A stretch of 64,000 nucleotides of DNA from Mesorhizobium sp. M1C.F.Ca.ET.210.01.1.1. Its GTDB lineage: Bacteria; Pseudomonadota; Alphaproteobacteria; Rhizobiales; Rhizobiaceae. Positions 44,924 through 53,667 of the stretch are shown piece after piece. The stretch covers positions 248,001 through 312,000 of the forward strand of contig NZ_SRUU01000001.1 of assembly GCF_004791585.1 (NCBI RefSeq), read 5' to 3'. Every line of letters starts with the position of its first letter. Within the stretch, counting starts at the first letter, position 1. A program made the position numbers and the translations under genes. The notes below the pieces were generated by a model, which ran no database searches, was not told the origin of the DNA, and was given only the letters and a program-made list of their open reading frames with translations.

Positions 44924-45547
44924 ATGGGTGAGATGAAACCGTATCCCAAATATTTCGAAAAAATCCGCATCCGGCCGGAGAAAGATGCGGAACTGAAGTC
45001 GCGCGCGCCGGTCTGCCAGTGGGACGGTTGCAAGGAGGCCGGCACGCATCGGGCGCCGGTCGGGCGCCTGAAGGAGGGCGAGTACTTCCGCTTCTGCTTC
45101 GAGCATGTGCGCGAATACAACAAGGGTTTCAACTACTTCTCTGGCGTGTCGGACAGCGAGATCGCCCGCTTCCAGAAGGAGGCGCTGACCGGCCATCGAC
45201 CGACCTGGCGCATGGGCGCCAATGGCGGCGGGATGCGTTCAGCACCCGATTTCGCGCAGCAGCGTTCGGGACGCGCCGGCTACTACAACCGCATGCGCGA
45301 CCCCTTCAACCTGTTCGGCGGCGGCACGCGGGAGGTGCGCGAGCGCAAGGCAAAGCCGCTTGAGGCCAAGGCGCTGGAAACGCTTGGCCTTGACACAAAG
45401 GCGACTGGCAAGGACATCAAGGCGCGCTATAAGGAACTCGTTAAGCGTCACCATCCTGATGCGAATGGCGGCGACAGGGGTTCGGAAGACCGGTTCCGCG
45501 ATGTGCTGCAGGCCTATCGCGTGCTCAAGCAAGCAGGATTGTGCTGA
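44924..45547 (+). CDS. J-domain (DnaJ-like) protein
   Basis: A 207-residue protein with an unusual layout: a conserved N-terminal region of about 100 residues with two CxxxxC-like elements (VCQWDGCKEAGTHRAP and FRFCFEHVREYNKGFNYF) and a C-terminal J-domain (about 150-205) with the HPD motif in KRHHPDANGG. The cysteines could form a zinc site. Being located before cobS and cobT, with bolA divergent, it is a component of the rhizobial conserved block, perhaps an Hsp70 co-chaperone for a metalloprotein. The start could be 44924 or 44933; neither has a strong ribosome binding site. Confidence 0.88.
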   Translation: MGEMKPYPKYFEKIRIRPEKDAELKSRAPVCQWDGCKEAGTHRAPVGRLKEGEYFRFCFEHVREYNKGFNYFSGVSDSEIARFQKEALTGHRPTWRMGANGGGMRSAPDFAQQRSGRAGYYNRMRDPFNLFGGGTREVRERKAKPLEAKALETLGLDTKATGKDIKARYKELVKRHHPDANGGDRGSEDRFRDVLQAYRVLKQAGLC

Positions 45548-45568
45548 GCGACCCTACGGTCGGTGTCG

Positions 45569-45651
45569 TTTTCCAACTTTCATAAGGTTGGAAAAGGCTC
45601 TAAGACCGCCCCCGAACAAAATCGATTGCCGGCGAAACGCGGCGTTTCGCC
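45569..45651 (+). promoter_or_regulatory. Two hairpins in the cobS leader
   Basis: TTTTCCAAC/GTTGGAAAA (45569-45577 with 45587-45595) forms a 9-bp stem, and GGCGAAACG/CGTTTCGCC (45631-45639 with 45643-45651) a second 9-bp stem with a three-base loop. Both lie between the J-domain gene and cobS, the second ending 20 bases before the ATG. Neither is followed by a T-run on the plus strand, so they do not look like terminators. A control or RNA-processing role is possible but unproven; I see no cobalamin riboswitch core. Confidence 0.35.
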
Positions 45652-45670
45652 CGTGGAGACGTTGATAGTG

Positions 45671-46657
45671 ATGAACAAGGTCGATCGCGACATCGCCAAC
45701 CTGCCCGACACGACAGTGTCGGTGAGGGAGAAATTCGGCTTCGACTCCAAGATGGTGGTTCCCGCCTATTCGGCAGCGACCGAGCATGTGCCCGACATCG
45801 ACCCGGACTATCTCTTCGACAAGGCGACGACATTGGCGATCCTTGCCGGCTTCGCCTACAACCGCCGCGTCATGGTGTCTGGCTACCACGGCACCGGCAA
45901 GTCGACGCATATCGAGCAGGTCGCCGCGCGCCTCAACTGGCCGTGCGTGCGCGTCAACCTCGACAGCCATGTCAGCCGCATCGACCTCGTCGGCAAGGAC
46001 GCCATCGTCGTCAAGGAAGGCCTGCAGATCACCGAATTCCGCGACGGTATCCTGCCCTGGGCCTATCAGCACAATGTGGCGCTCTGCTTCGACGAGTACG
46101 ATGCCGGCCGCCCCGACGTGATGTTCGTCATCCAGCGCGTGCTGGAATCGTCGGGCCGGCTGACGCTGCTCGACCAGAGCCGCGTCATCCGTCCGCATCC
46201 CGCCTTCCGCCTGTTCGCCACCGCGAACACGGTCGGCCTCGGCGACACCACCGGCCTCTATCACGGTACGCAGCAGATCAACCAGGCGCAGATGGACCGC
46301 TGGTCGATCGTCACCACGCTCAATTACCTGCCGCACGACAACGAGGTGAACATCGTGCTGGCCAAGGCCAAGCACTATCGCGACAACAAGGGCAAGGAGA
46401 TCGTCAACAAGATGGTGCGCGTCGCCGACATGACGCGCTCGGCTTTCATCAATGGCGACTTGTCGACCGTGATGAGCCCGCGCACCGTCATTACCTGGGC
46501 CGAGAACGCCGAGATATTCGGCGATATCGGCATGGCGTTCCGGCTGACCTTCCTCAACAAGTGCGACGAGCTGGAGCGCTCGGTGGTCGCCGAATTCTAC
46601 CAGCGCGCTTTTGGCGAGGATCTGCCGGAGAGCGCCGCCAACGTGGTGCTGGGCTAG
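45671..46657 (+). CDS. cobS: Cobaltochelatase subunit CobS
   Basis: A 328-residue AAA+ ATPase, the small ATP-hydrolysing subunit that with CobT powers CobN to insert cobalt into hydrogenobyrinate a,c-diamide (aerobic B12 pathway). Motifs: [19 protein letters not shown] (Walker A), [15 protein letters not shown] (Walker B), and [29 protein letters not shown]. The start [22 protein letters not shown] matches known CobS proteins, so I prefer 45671 over 45563. Its stop is 57 bases before cobT on the same strand. Confidence 0.96.
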   Translation: MNKVDRDIANLPDTTVSVREKFGFDSKMVVPAYSAATEHVPDIDPDYLFDKATTLAILAGFAYNRRVMVSGYHGTGKSTHIEQVAARLNWPCVRVNLDSHVSRIDLVGKDAIVVKEGLQITEFRDGILPWAYQHNVALCFDEYDAGRPDVMFVIQRVLESSGRLTLLDQSRVIRPHPAFRLFATANTVGLGDTTGLYHGTQQINQAQMDRWSIVTTLNYLPHDNEVNIVLAKAKHYRDNKGKEIVNKMVRVADMTRSAFINGDLSTVMSPRTVITWAENAEIFGDIGMAFRLTFLNKCDELERSVVAEFYQRAFGEDLPESAANVVLG

Positions 46658-46713
46658 GCGCGATGCTGAAAGGCGCTTACGCCTTTCAGGTCAAATCGCG
46701 CAGGGAATGATCG

Positions 46714-48612
46714 ATGGCGGGTCCGGGCGACAACACGCGCAACAAGCCGAAGAACGGGTCTGAAGCAGACAGCTTCAAGCGCGCCGTAACTGTTTGCATG
46801 CGCGCCGTCGCCGGCGACAAGGACCTCGAGGTCGGCTTCGCCAAGGACCGGCCGGCGCTGGCGGGAAACCGCGCCCGCCTGCCTGAGCTGCCGAAGAAGG
46901 CTTCCCGCAACGACATCGCGATCACCCGCGGCATCGGCGATTCCATGGCGCTGAAGCGCGCCTGCCACGACCAGCGCATCCACACAAGGCTGGCGCCGGA
47001 AGGCAAGCTCGCCCGCGCCATCTATGACGCCGTCGAGCAGGCACGCGTCGAGGCGATCGGCAGCCGCGCCATGCAGGGCGTGGCCGACAATATCGGCTCG
47101 ATGCTCGAGGACAAATACGCCAAGGCAAACCTCGTCGACGTCAAGGACAAGGCCGATGCCCCGCTCGAGGAGGCGGTGGCGCTGATGGTGCGCGAGAAGC
47201 TCACCGGCCGTCCTGTGCCGAAGAGCGGCGAGCGGCTGGTCGATCTGTGGCGCCCTTGGGTCGAGGAGAAGGCCAGCGCCGACCTCGACGGCCTGTCGGC
47301 CAAGCTCGACGACCAGCAGGCTTTCGCCCGCATCGTGCGCGACATGCTGGTCTCGATGGAAATGGCCGAGGAGCTCGGTGACGACCAGGAGACCGAGGAC
47401 ACCGAGGACAACGAAGAGAACGAGCAGCAGGGCGAGGAACAGAGCGAAGAGGGCGGCGAGGACGATTCCGGCTCCGAGCAGTCGCAGTCCGAGGATGCGG
47501 AAGCGTCCGCCGACGAGGAGGACTCGGCCGAGACGGAGGCGACAGACGCCACATCGGACGACCTTTCCGACGAGGATGATTCCGACGCAGAGACGCCGGG
47601 CGAAGCGCGCCGCAACGACAATCCGTTCCTCAACCTGCCGAAGGAAATCGACTACAAGGTCTTCACCACCGCCTTCGACGAGACGGTCGGCGCCGAGGAC
47701 CTGTGCGAGGAAGAGGAGCTCGACCGGCTGCGCGCCTTCCTCGACAAGCAGCTCGCCAATCTCTCCGGCGTCGTCGGCCGGCTGGCCAACCGGCTGCAGC
47801 GCCGCCTGATGGCGCAGCAGAACCGCTCCTGGGATTTCGACCTGGAGGAAGGCTATCTCGATCCGGCGCGGCTGGTGCGCGTCGTCATCGATCCAATGCA
47901 GCCGCTGTCCTTCAAGCAGGAGCGCGACACCAAGTTCCGCGACACTGTGGTGTCGCTGGTGCTCGACAATTCGGGCTCGATGCGCGGGCGGCCGATCACC
48001 GTTGCCGCGACCTGCGCCGACATCCTGGCGCGCACCCTGGAGCGCTGCGGCGTTTCCGTCGAAATCCTCGGCTTCACCACCCGCGCCTGGAAAGGCGGCC
48101 AGGCGCGCGAGAAATGGCTGAAGGACGGCAAGCCGCCGAATCCCGGCCGGCTCAACGACCTGCGCCACATCATCTACAAGTCCGCCGACCATCCGTGGCG
48201 GCGGGCGCGCCGCAATCTCGGCCTGATGATGCGCGAGGGCTTGCTCAAGGAAAACATCGACGGCGAGGCGCTGCTTTGGGCGCACAACCGGCTGATCGGC
48301 CGGCCGGAGCAGCGCAAGATCCTGATGATGATCTCGGACGGCGCGCCGGTCGATGATTCCACGCTTTCGGTCAATCCGGGCAACTATCTGGAGCGGCACC
48401 TGCGCGCGGTGATCGACCTCATCGAGACGCGCTCGCCGGTCGAGCTTTTGGCCATCGGTATCGGCCACGACGTCACGCGCTACTACCGCCGCGCCGTCAC
48501 CATCGTCGATGCCGAGGAATTGGCCGGCGCCATGACCGAGCAGCTCGCTTCGCTGTTCGGCGAGGAAAGCGCGCGCGACACGCGGCGCGGCGGCCTGCGG
48601 CGCGCCGGATGA
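46714..48612 (+). CDS. cobT: Cobaltochelatase subunit CobT
   Basis: A 632-residue partner of CobS. The N-terminal domain (about 1-210) contains [19 protein letters not shown]; the middle (about 218-310) is an extremely acidic, low-complexity stretch of Glu, Asp and Ser, usual in CobT; the C-terminal half has the VWA domain with the metal-binding MIDAS motif [14 protein letters not shown] at about 415. CobT forms the hexameric ring under CobS in the chelatase. The ATG at 46714 has a weak GGGAATG ribosome binding site. The stop overlaps the next gene by four bases. Confidence 0.96.
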   Translation: MAGPGDNTRNKPKNGSEADSFKRAVTVCMRAVAGDKDLEVGFAKDRPALAGNRARLPELPKKASRNDIAITRGIGDSMALKRACHDQRIHTRLAPEGKLARAIYDAVEQARVEAIGSRAMQGVADNIGSMLEDKYAKANLVDVKDKADAPLEEAVALMVREKLTGRPVPKSGERLVDLWRPWVEEKASADLDGLSAKLDDQQAFARIVRDMLVSMEMAEELGDDQETEDTEDNEENEQQGEEQSEEGGEDDSGSEQSQSEDAEASADEEDSAETEATDATSDDLSDEDDSDAETPGEARRNDNPFLNLPKEIDYKVFTTAFDETVGAEDLCEEEELDRLRAFLDKQLANLSGVVGRLANRLQRRLMAQQNRSWDFDLEEGYLDPARLVRVVIDPMQPLSFKQERDTKFRDTVVSLVLDNSGSMRGRPITVAATCADILARTLERCGVSVEILGFTTRAWKGGQAREKWLKDGKPPNPGRLNDLRHIIYKSADHPWRRARRNLGLMMREGLLKENIDGEALLWAHNRLIGRPEQRKILMMISDGAPVDDSTLSVNPGNYLERHLRAVIDLIETRSPVELLAIGIGHDVTRYYRRAVTIVDAEELAGAMTEQLASLFGEESARDTRRGGLRRAG

Positions 48613-49631
48613 TCTTGTCCGGGGGCGGGTTCCGGCGGACGGTTTTCGCTTTCGCGGCGGCCTGCGCGACCGCTTCGGCGGCGATCGCGGCCCAGCGGGC
48701 TCCGGTCGAGGCGATCGAGGTTTCGGCGCGGCCGATCACTGAGTTCCATGTCGGCCATGACGAGAAACTGTTCGGACCGCTTGAATTCGTCGGCGGGCTG
48801 GAGATGACCTCGCCGTCGCGCGACTTCGGCGCGCTGTCGGCCTTTCGCTTTCTGAAAGCCGGCGGCGATTTCATTGGTGTTGCGGACACCGGCTTCTGGT
48901 TCTTCGGCAGCATCACGCACGATGCCGACAAGCGGCCCTCGGGCGTGTCGAATTTCCGCATGCAGCAGATGGTCGACGCTTCGGGCCAGCCGATCGACGA
49001 GAAGTGGGAGGTGGACGCGGAAGGCCTCGCGGTAAAGGACGGCATCGCCACCGTCGGCTTCGAGCGCGACCAGCGTGTCGTCCAGTTCAGGATCGATCCG
49101 GACAATATGAAGGCGCCCTTCAAGGCGCTCGACTATCTGGTCCCGGCCCGCGAGCTGCGCCAGAATCGCGGCTTCGAGACGGTCACGCATGCCAACCCCT
49201 ACGGCCAGCACGAAGGCGGCCTTGTCGTGGTTTCGGAAAAGAGCCTCGACAAGGCCGGCAACATCTATGCGGCAATCATCGAGGGCCCGAGGAAAGGCGT
49301 CTTCACCGTCAAGCGCAACGGCGATTTCGACATCACCGACGGCGCGTTCCTGCCGGATGGCGACCTGCTTCTGCTCGAGCGCAGCTTCTCGATGGCGCGC
49401 GGGGTGAAGATGCGGCTGCGGCGCATCTATGGCGAGAGCGTCGAGAAGGGCGCGGTCGCCGATGGTCCCGTGCTGATGGAAGCAGATATGGGCTACCAGA
49501 TCGACAATATGGAAGGGCTCGACGTCTGGACCCGCGACGACGGCGCGCTGATGGTGTCGCTGGTGTCCGACGACAACCACTCGATCCTGCAGCGCAACCT
49601 CTATCTGGAGTTTATCCTGCACGAGGATTGA
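48609..49631 (+). CDS. Esterase-like activity of phytase family protein, exported
   Basis: A 340-residue exported protein with an N-terminal signal peptide ([21 protein letters not shown]). The rest matches the phytase-like beta-propeller family: [92 protein letters not shown]. Family members are found next to other envelope or phosphate genes, but activity is not established. Its ATG overlaps the cobT stop, so it is co-translated with the chelatase genes although no B12 role is evident. The end is followed by a repeat at 49643. Confidence 0.85.
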   Translation: MILSGGGFRRTVFAFAAACATASAAIAAQRAPVEAIEVSARPITEFHVGHDEKLFGPLEFVGGLEMTSPSRDFGALSAFRFLKAGGDFIGVADTGFWFFGSITHDADKRPSGVSNFRMQQMVDASGQPIDEKWEVDAEGLAVKDGIATVGFERDQRVVQFRIDPDNMKAPFKALDYLVPARELRQNRGFETVTHANPYGQHEGGLVVVSEKSLDKAGNIYAAIIEGPRKGVFTVKRNGDFDITDGAFLPDGDLLLLERSFSMARGVKMRLRRIYGESVEKGAVADGPVLMEADMGYQIDNMEGLDVWTRDDGALMVSLVSDDNHSILQRNLYLEFILHED

Positions 49632-49642
49632 GCCGCGCTTCG

Positions 49643-49690
49643 GCGATCCGTTCCACGGAAAACTGCTACGCACTTTATCCGGAGTTGTTC
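49643..49690. repeat. AAAACCG-core repeat (copy 2)
   Basis: A degenerate copy (core CGGAAAACTGCTACGCACTTT) in the gap between two convergent genes. Its right end overlaps the stop codon of the GT-C-like gene. Confidence 0.5.
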
Positions 49691-51467
49691 AGCGGACTCT
49701 GTAGATCTCGACCGGCTTGTTCGCTGTCGCGCTGTCCAGTTCCAGCCAGTCGGGCGCGTCTGCCTTCAACAACCGCGCGGCCAAGCCGGTGGGAGCCTCG
49801 GCGGCGAGCGACATCTCTTCCGAATTGCCGCGGCATATCGCGACCAGCCCGACATGCTGGCGCTCGACGATGGCGCGGGCGGCGTCCGGCGTTCCCATGA
49901 AGGCATCGAGCATGGCGAGGTTGCCGCCGACATTGCGATGATAGGGGCCCGCCAACGTCCTGTGGCCGGTAAACATGACTATTGCCGAGCCGAGATTGGA
50001 AGACGCAAGCACCGTCGTCGCCGGCATGGCGGCCAGCGCGCTGAAGTCGCCCGCCTTGCCGCAGGTCAGCGCATGATCGGCATCGGAGTTGATCTGCCCG
50101 GGCGCCTTGTGGACCACGGACTGCGCGGCAACGGCAACGCCGGCCCAGGTCGCGTTGAGCGACACCAGCCATGCCGCCGCGATGCGGGTGGAGACGCGCC
50201 ATGAATGCGCCGCGCTTGCCTGCAGGCGAATCCTGGCGATCCAGGCCGAGAGCGGCAGCACCGCCAAGGCGATCGAGAAGGTCGAGCCGCGCACTTGCCA
50301 GAGGCTAACGACGAAAGCGACGATCAGCAGCACGGCGGCAAGGCCTTCCTCGCGGCGCAGGCGGCGGCTACGAAGCTGAAGGCCGATCAGCAGGATTGCG
50401 ATGAAGGGCGTCACATAGCGCGCCGCCATAAGCTTCGGCTGATTGACGGCGACGCTGAGGAAGGGCTGCGCCTCGACGACGTCGTTCAGCCAATAGGTGC
50501 GAACGCGCTCGTCCATGCCGGCATAGGGCGACGCCAGGCATTGCGGGAAGAACACGATCGCAACTGCCGCGACCGCCAGGGCCAATACCGACATTGAGAC
50601 GAACCGCGTCCTGGCCGTCGACTGCCCGGACAGGCCGGCAATCGCCGCAAGGCCGAAGCCTGACAGCGCGGCGATGACGAACTGGAAGGCCGAGAAGGCA
50701 TCGCACTGGGCCGTGCCCCAATCCGCCGGCCGTATGGTGGCGACAAAGACCGCGATCGCCACCGCGGCAAATCCGATGCCGAAGCCGCGCGCGGTCAGGC
50801 GCTCCTTTTCGTCGAGGATGAAGAGCACTGCGGCACAGGCGCCGAGCGCGGCCACATAAGGCGCTGTCTCCATGCCGACGGCCAGCGTCAGGCCCGCGCA
50901 CAGGCCGGACAGAAAGGCGGCGGGTCGCCAGAAGGGCGCTTCCATCAAAAGCCAGAGGCTCGCCGCCGTCAGCAGGAGCTGGACATTGTGGTGGTCGAGC
51001 GTGCCTGGGTTGAAAATGCCAAGAAAGAACAGCGCCGCGGTCGCCAGCACCAGCGACGGCATCGCCACGCCCGTGCCGGCAAAACGCCGCGAGGCGCGCA
51101 GGATGACGAATATGGTGAGCCCGTAAAGGAAAAGCGGCCAGATGATCTGCGCCGCTCGCTCGGCGGCGGCCGTGCTGGCGCCCAGCGCATGGAAGGCGAG
51201 GATGATCAGCGCGATCGGCACGTCGACCAGCCGCGACCAGTGCATGACGAAGCCGCCGGTCAAGCCCATCCGGTATTGGTGAAGATCGAACCAGCCCTGT
51301 CCCGCCAGCAGGTCGCGAACCTCGACCAGCCTCAGCATGCTGTCGTTGTCTGCGCCAAGGTCCGCGATCGTCGGGAAGCCGGAGATCGCATTGATCGCCA
51401 GCACGAGCAGCGTCGCGCAAAGCGCGAGCAGGAGGTCATGTTTCCAACCGGTGCCCTGGATGGTCAT
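49689..51467 (-). CDS. Polytopic membrane protein, GT-C glycosyltransferase-like
   Basis: A 592-residue inner-membrane protein. The first 420 residues hold about ten to twelve hydrophobic segments, and a periplasmic-type domain of about 140 residues follows (about 450-592). After the first helix a loop with ADNDSMLRLVEVRDLLAGQGWFD and GGFVMHWSRLVDVP resembles the acidic first loop of GT-C glycosyltransferases such as STT3 and PMT-type enzymes; an Asp pair there is typical of metal/donor binding. I infer a polyprenol-phosphate-sugar transferase, but the acceptor is unknown. It stands alone, divergent from nothing, and faces the repeat at 49643. Confidence 0.7.
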   Translation of the reverse strand: MTIQGTGWKHDLLLALCATLLVLAINAISGFPTIADLGADNDSMLRLVEVRDLLAGQGWFDLHQYRMGLTGGFVMHWSRLVDVPIALIILAFHALGASTAAAERAAQIIWPLFLYGLTIFVILRASRRFAGTGVAMPSLVLATAALFFLGIFNPGTLDHHNVQLLLTAASLWLLMEAPFWRPAAFLSGLCAGLTLAVGMETAPYVAALGACAAVLFILDEKERLTARGFGIGFAAVAIAVFVATIRPADWGTAQCDAFSAFQFVIAALSGFGLAAIAGLSGQSTARTRFVSMSVLALAVAAVAIVFFPQCLASPYAGMDERVRTYWLNDVVEAQPFLSVAVNQPKLMAARYVTPFIAILLIGLQLRSRRLRREEGLAAVLLIVAFVVSLWQVRGSTFSIALAVLPLSAWIARIRLQASAAHSWRVSTRIAAAWLVSLNATWAGVAVAAQSVVHKAPGQINSDADHALTCGKAGDFSALAAMPATTVLASSNLGSAIVMFTGHRTLAGPYHRNVGGNLAMLDAFMGTPDAARAIVERQHVGLVAICRGNSEEMSLAAEAPTGLAARLLKADAPDWLELDSATANKPVEIYRVR

Positions 51468-51599
51468 GCTGGCGGCGATGTCCTGGATCGTTTTCGCGAT
51501 CCTGCACCAACGGCCGTAACAAAGCGTAAAGCTGCGTGGGTATTCCGGCGGTTGAATGCGCCAGCCGATGGTCGATCGGCGGCGAGCGGCCGGCAGGGA

Positions 51600-52274
51600 T
51601 CACCGGCCGTTGGCTGCGATCCAGATAACGTGCCGGGCACCGCGCTTGACGCGGGCGCGCACGTTGATCTCCTCGACAATGAAGCCCGCCTGCTTTAGCC
51701 GCCGCGTGAAGCCGCTGTCCGGTCCCTGCGACCAAACAGCCAGGACGCCGCCAGGCTTCAAGGCGGCACGCGCGGCCGCGAGGCCGGCCACGCCATAGAG
51801 CGAGTCATTTCCCTTGTAGACGATGCCTTCGGGGCCATTGTCGACGTCGAGCAGGATGGCGTCCCAAGCGGCGGCCCCCAGCCTTATCAGTTGACCGACG
51901 TCAGCCTCGCGGATAGTGACTCGGCGATCGTCGAGGCAGCCGTCGAAAATCCCGGCCAGCGGGCCGCGCGCCCAGGCTACGACCGCGGGGACAAGTTCGG
52001 CGACGGTGACGGCGGCGTCACTGTCAAGCGCGGCAAGAGCGGCGCGCAAGGTGAAGCCCATGCCGAGCCCGCCGATGAGGATTCTTGGCTGCTTGCGGCC
52101 AGCGACGCGCTCGCAGGAAAGCTTGGCGAGTGCCTCCTCGGAGCCGCTGAGGCGGCTGTTCATCAGCTCATTGGTACCCAGCATGATCGAGAATTCATCG
52201 CCGCGCCGCTTCAGACGGAGTTCCTGAGCACCGTCGGGCGTGCGGGCTGAATCAAGCTGAACCCAGGGGATCAT
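51600..52274 (-). CDS. Spermidine-synthase-like methyltransferase-fold protein
   Basis: A 224-residue Rossmann-fold protein of the spermidine synthase family. Motif I is RILIGGLGMGFTLRAAL (about 65-82), the acidic motif is VTVAELVPAVVAWARG, and DAILLDVDNGPEGIV (about 135-150) is the usual D-x-D region. It lacks a recognisable N-terminal beta-barrel of true spermidine synthases (only about 55 residues before motif I) and so may have a different group-transfer role. The start at 52274 is within a repeat-rich gap; GAGAGAG lies before the ATG. It lies 66 bases downstream of the queuosine-precursor transporter gene. Confidence 0.75.
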   Translation of the reverse strand: MIPWVQLDSARTPDGAQELRLKRRGDEFSIMLGTNELMNSRLSGSEEALAKLSCERVAGRKQPRILIGGLGMGFTLRAALAALDSDAAVTVAELVPAVVAWARGPLAGIFDGCLDDRRVTIREADVGQLIRLGAAAWDAILLDVDNGPEGIVYKGNDSLYGVAGLAAARAALKPGGVLAVWSQGPDSGFTRRLKQAGFIVEEINVRARVKRGARHVIWIAANGR

Positions 52275-52291
52275 GCTCTCTCTTTTTGTTG

Positions 52292-52340
52292 GAGCATGAT
52301 CTTTTCCAAAAACCGGTTCCCACTTTTTGGGATCATGTTC
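52292..52340. repeat. AAAACCG-core palindromic repeat (copy 3)
   Basis: Arms GAGCATGATC and GATCATGTTC enclose the core CCAAAAACCGGTTCCCACTTT. It is inserted between the transporter gene (whose stop it abuts at 52340) and the spermidine-synthase-like gene, within a same-strand pair. Confidence 0.7.
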
Positions 52341-53020
52341 TAGACCGCGAGTGCCGGCTGGCTCCAGCGGGCGGCAAGCAGCCGGTAGGGGATCAGCGCC
52401 ACCACCGCGATGATCAGCTTGACCGAGAGATCGCCCAGCGCCCAGGAGACCCAGCGCATGGTTTCGACAGGCAGCACGCCCATCGGCGGCGCCGTCTCCA
52501 GCGCGAAGCTGTCGTTAGGCCCGACAAAGGCGAAGGCGGCGGAGAAGGCGACGCCGAAGAACACGACCGTGTCGAAGATGGAGCCGACCAGCGTGCCGAC
52601 GATCGGCGCGCGCCACCAGCTCTGCCGGCGCAACCGGTTGAACACGGTGACATCGAGCAGTTGCGCGGTGAGGAAAGCGGTGCCTGAAGCGGCGGCGATG
52701 CGCACCAGCCGGTCGGCGGCGGTCTCGAATTCGATCAGGCCATGGCGAAACAGGAAGGGCGGAACGAGGATCGAGCAGATCACCGCCGTCATGAAGCCGA
52801 CGAACACCACCTTGCGCGCCACGGCCGGGCCATAGCGGCGATTGGCAAGGTCTGTGACCAGGAAGGAGAAGGGATAGGTGAAGGCGCCCCAGGTGAGCAG
52901 GTCGGCCAGCGACAGGCTGCCGATCTGGCCCTGCATCGGGAACTGGACGAGGATGTTCGACGCCACGACGACGAGCGCCATGGCGGCCACGAAGGGCAGG
53001 AATCGTGTGAGGAAGTTCAT
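52340..53020 (-). CDS. Queuosine precursor transporter, YhhQ/VUT family
   Basis: A 226-residue inner-membrane protein with about six helices. Recognised by SLADLLTWGAFTYPFSFLVTDLANRRYGPAVARKVVFVGF and FLTAQLLDVTVFNRLR, the conserved parts of the YhhQ (COG1738) family, which imports preQ0/preQ1 for queuosine synthesis in E. coli. A preQ1-I-like riboswitch lies directly upstream, with the ATG as part of the RNA structure. This supports the assignment independently. The next gene on this strand (51600-52274) may be co-transcribed, though a repeat lies between. Confidence 0.9.
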   Translation of the reverse strand: MNFLTRFLPFVAAMALVVVASNILVQFPMQGQIGSLSLADLLTWGAFTYPFSFLVTDLANRRYGPAVARKVVFVGFMTAVICSILVPPFLFRHGLIEFETAADRLVRIAAASGTAFLTAQLLDVTVFNRLRRQSWWRAPIVGTLVGSIFDTVVFFGVAFSAAFAFVGPNDSFALETAPPMGVLPVETMRWVSWALGDLSVKLIIAVVALIPYRLLAARWSQPALAV

Positions 53021-53047
53021 TTTTTTATCCTGGGTAATGGAACCAGC
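53016..53047 (-). promoter_or_regulatory. preQ1-I-like riboswitch overlapping the start codon
   Basis: On the minus strand the leader reads CGCTGGTTCCATTACCC then AGGATAAAAAAATGAA. P1 pairs CUGG (53046-53043) with CCAG (53033-53030). The loop is UUCCAUUAC, with a conserved-type UUC, then CAU, UA and a C (53034) in the position that recognises preQ1. The tail is GAUAAAAAAAUG. This matches the preQ1-I architecture (stem, UUC-containing loop, A-rich tail). CAU (53039-53037) can pair with the AUG start codon (53020-53018) as P2, so ligand binding should hide both the AGGA ribosome binding site and the start codon. The element precedes a queuosine-precursor transporter gene, as expected. Confidence 0.7.
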
Positions 53048-53102
53048 GGAATGTCATGCCGAATCTGCACGGCACTCCTTGGAAGGAGGTCGTCGCCGCC
53101 TG

Positions 53103-53124
53103 AAAAAGGCCGCTTTAGGCGGCC
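53103..53124 (-). terminator. Rho-independent terminator overlapping rpmB stop
   Basis: On the minus strand GGCCGC (53124-53119) and GCGGCC (53113-53108) form a stem with a five-base loop, followed by TTTTT (53107-53103). The TAA stop of rpmB (53117-53115) lies at the loop, so the hairpin begins inside the last codons. Confidence 0.75.
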
Positions 53125-53411
53125 GGCTGCTCGGCCAGCTTCTTGGCGATCTGTTTCTTCAGCAGGCGTGCGCGCTGCGACAGATCCTTGGCGTCGGCCT
53201 TGGCCAGGAACGCGTCGAGACCGCCGCGATGCTCGACCGAACGCAGTGCGTTGGCCGAAATGCGCAGGCGCACGTTCTGGTTCAGCACTTCGGAAATCAG
53301 CGTCACATTGACCAGGTTCGGCAGGAAGCGGCGCTTGGTCTTGTTGTTGGCATGGCTCACATTGTTGCCGGTCTGGACTGCTTTGGCAGTGAGCTCGCAG
53401 GTGCGGGACAT
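53115..53411 (-). CDS. rpmB: 50S ribosomal protein L28
   Basis: A 98-residue ribosomal protein. The N-terminus [37 protein letters not shown] pattern is diagnostic (shown in part: [20 protein letters not shown]), with [23 protein letters not shown] and an Ala/Lys-rich C-terminal helix of the alphaproteobacterial type. It has only one Cys, so it is not the zinc-binding C+ form. A promoter lies at 53507-53535, giving a leader of about 90 bases. Single gene with its own terminator. Confidence 0.97.
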   Translation of the reverse strand: MSRTCELTAKAVQTGNNVSHANNKTKRRFLPNLVNVTLISEVLNQNVRLRISANALRSVEHRGGLDAFLAKADAKDLSQRARLLKKQIAKKLAEQPAA

Positions 53412-53506
53412 CTTGTCTAACCTTCAGTTCTAATCCTGCCAAACCATTCTGCCCGCGCCAGGCGGCGCGCGGTCTCGGTCAGGCGGCCTTTGGAAAAAGT
53501 TGGCGT

Positions 53507-53535
53507 TCCATAGTTGCATTTCGCCACCACGTCAA
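53507..53535 (-). promoter_or_regulatory. Predicted sigma-70 promoter of rpmB
   Basis: On the minus strand TTGACG (53535-53530), a 17-base spacer and TATGGA (53512-53507), about 100 bases before the rpmB ATG. Confidence 0.6.
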
Positions 53536-53667
53536 GCTCCGGCACGTGCACGGCGACGAAGCGCACTCCATATAAAGGCCGGATTTCGCCCTATAAGCCC
53601 TTCGCGAAGGGATTGCCAGGCTGGAACCGTTGCGCTTCCAGCCAGTATCAAGGACATTGCGCCCGCC

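Noticed and set aside
45548..45670. Cobalamin riboswitch before cobS
   Set aside because: No B12-box-like sequence; the leader of about 120 bases is too short for the aptamer.
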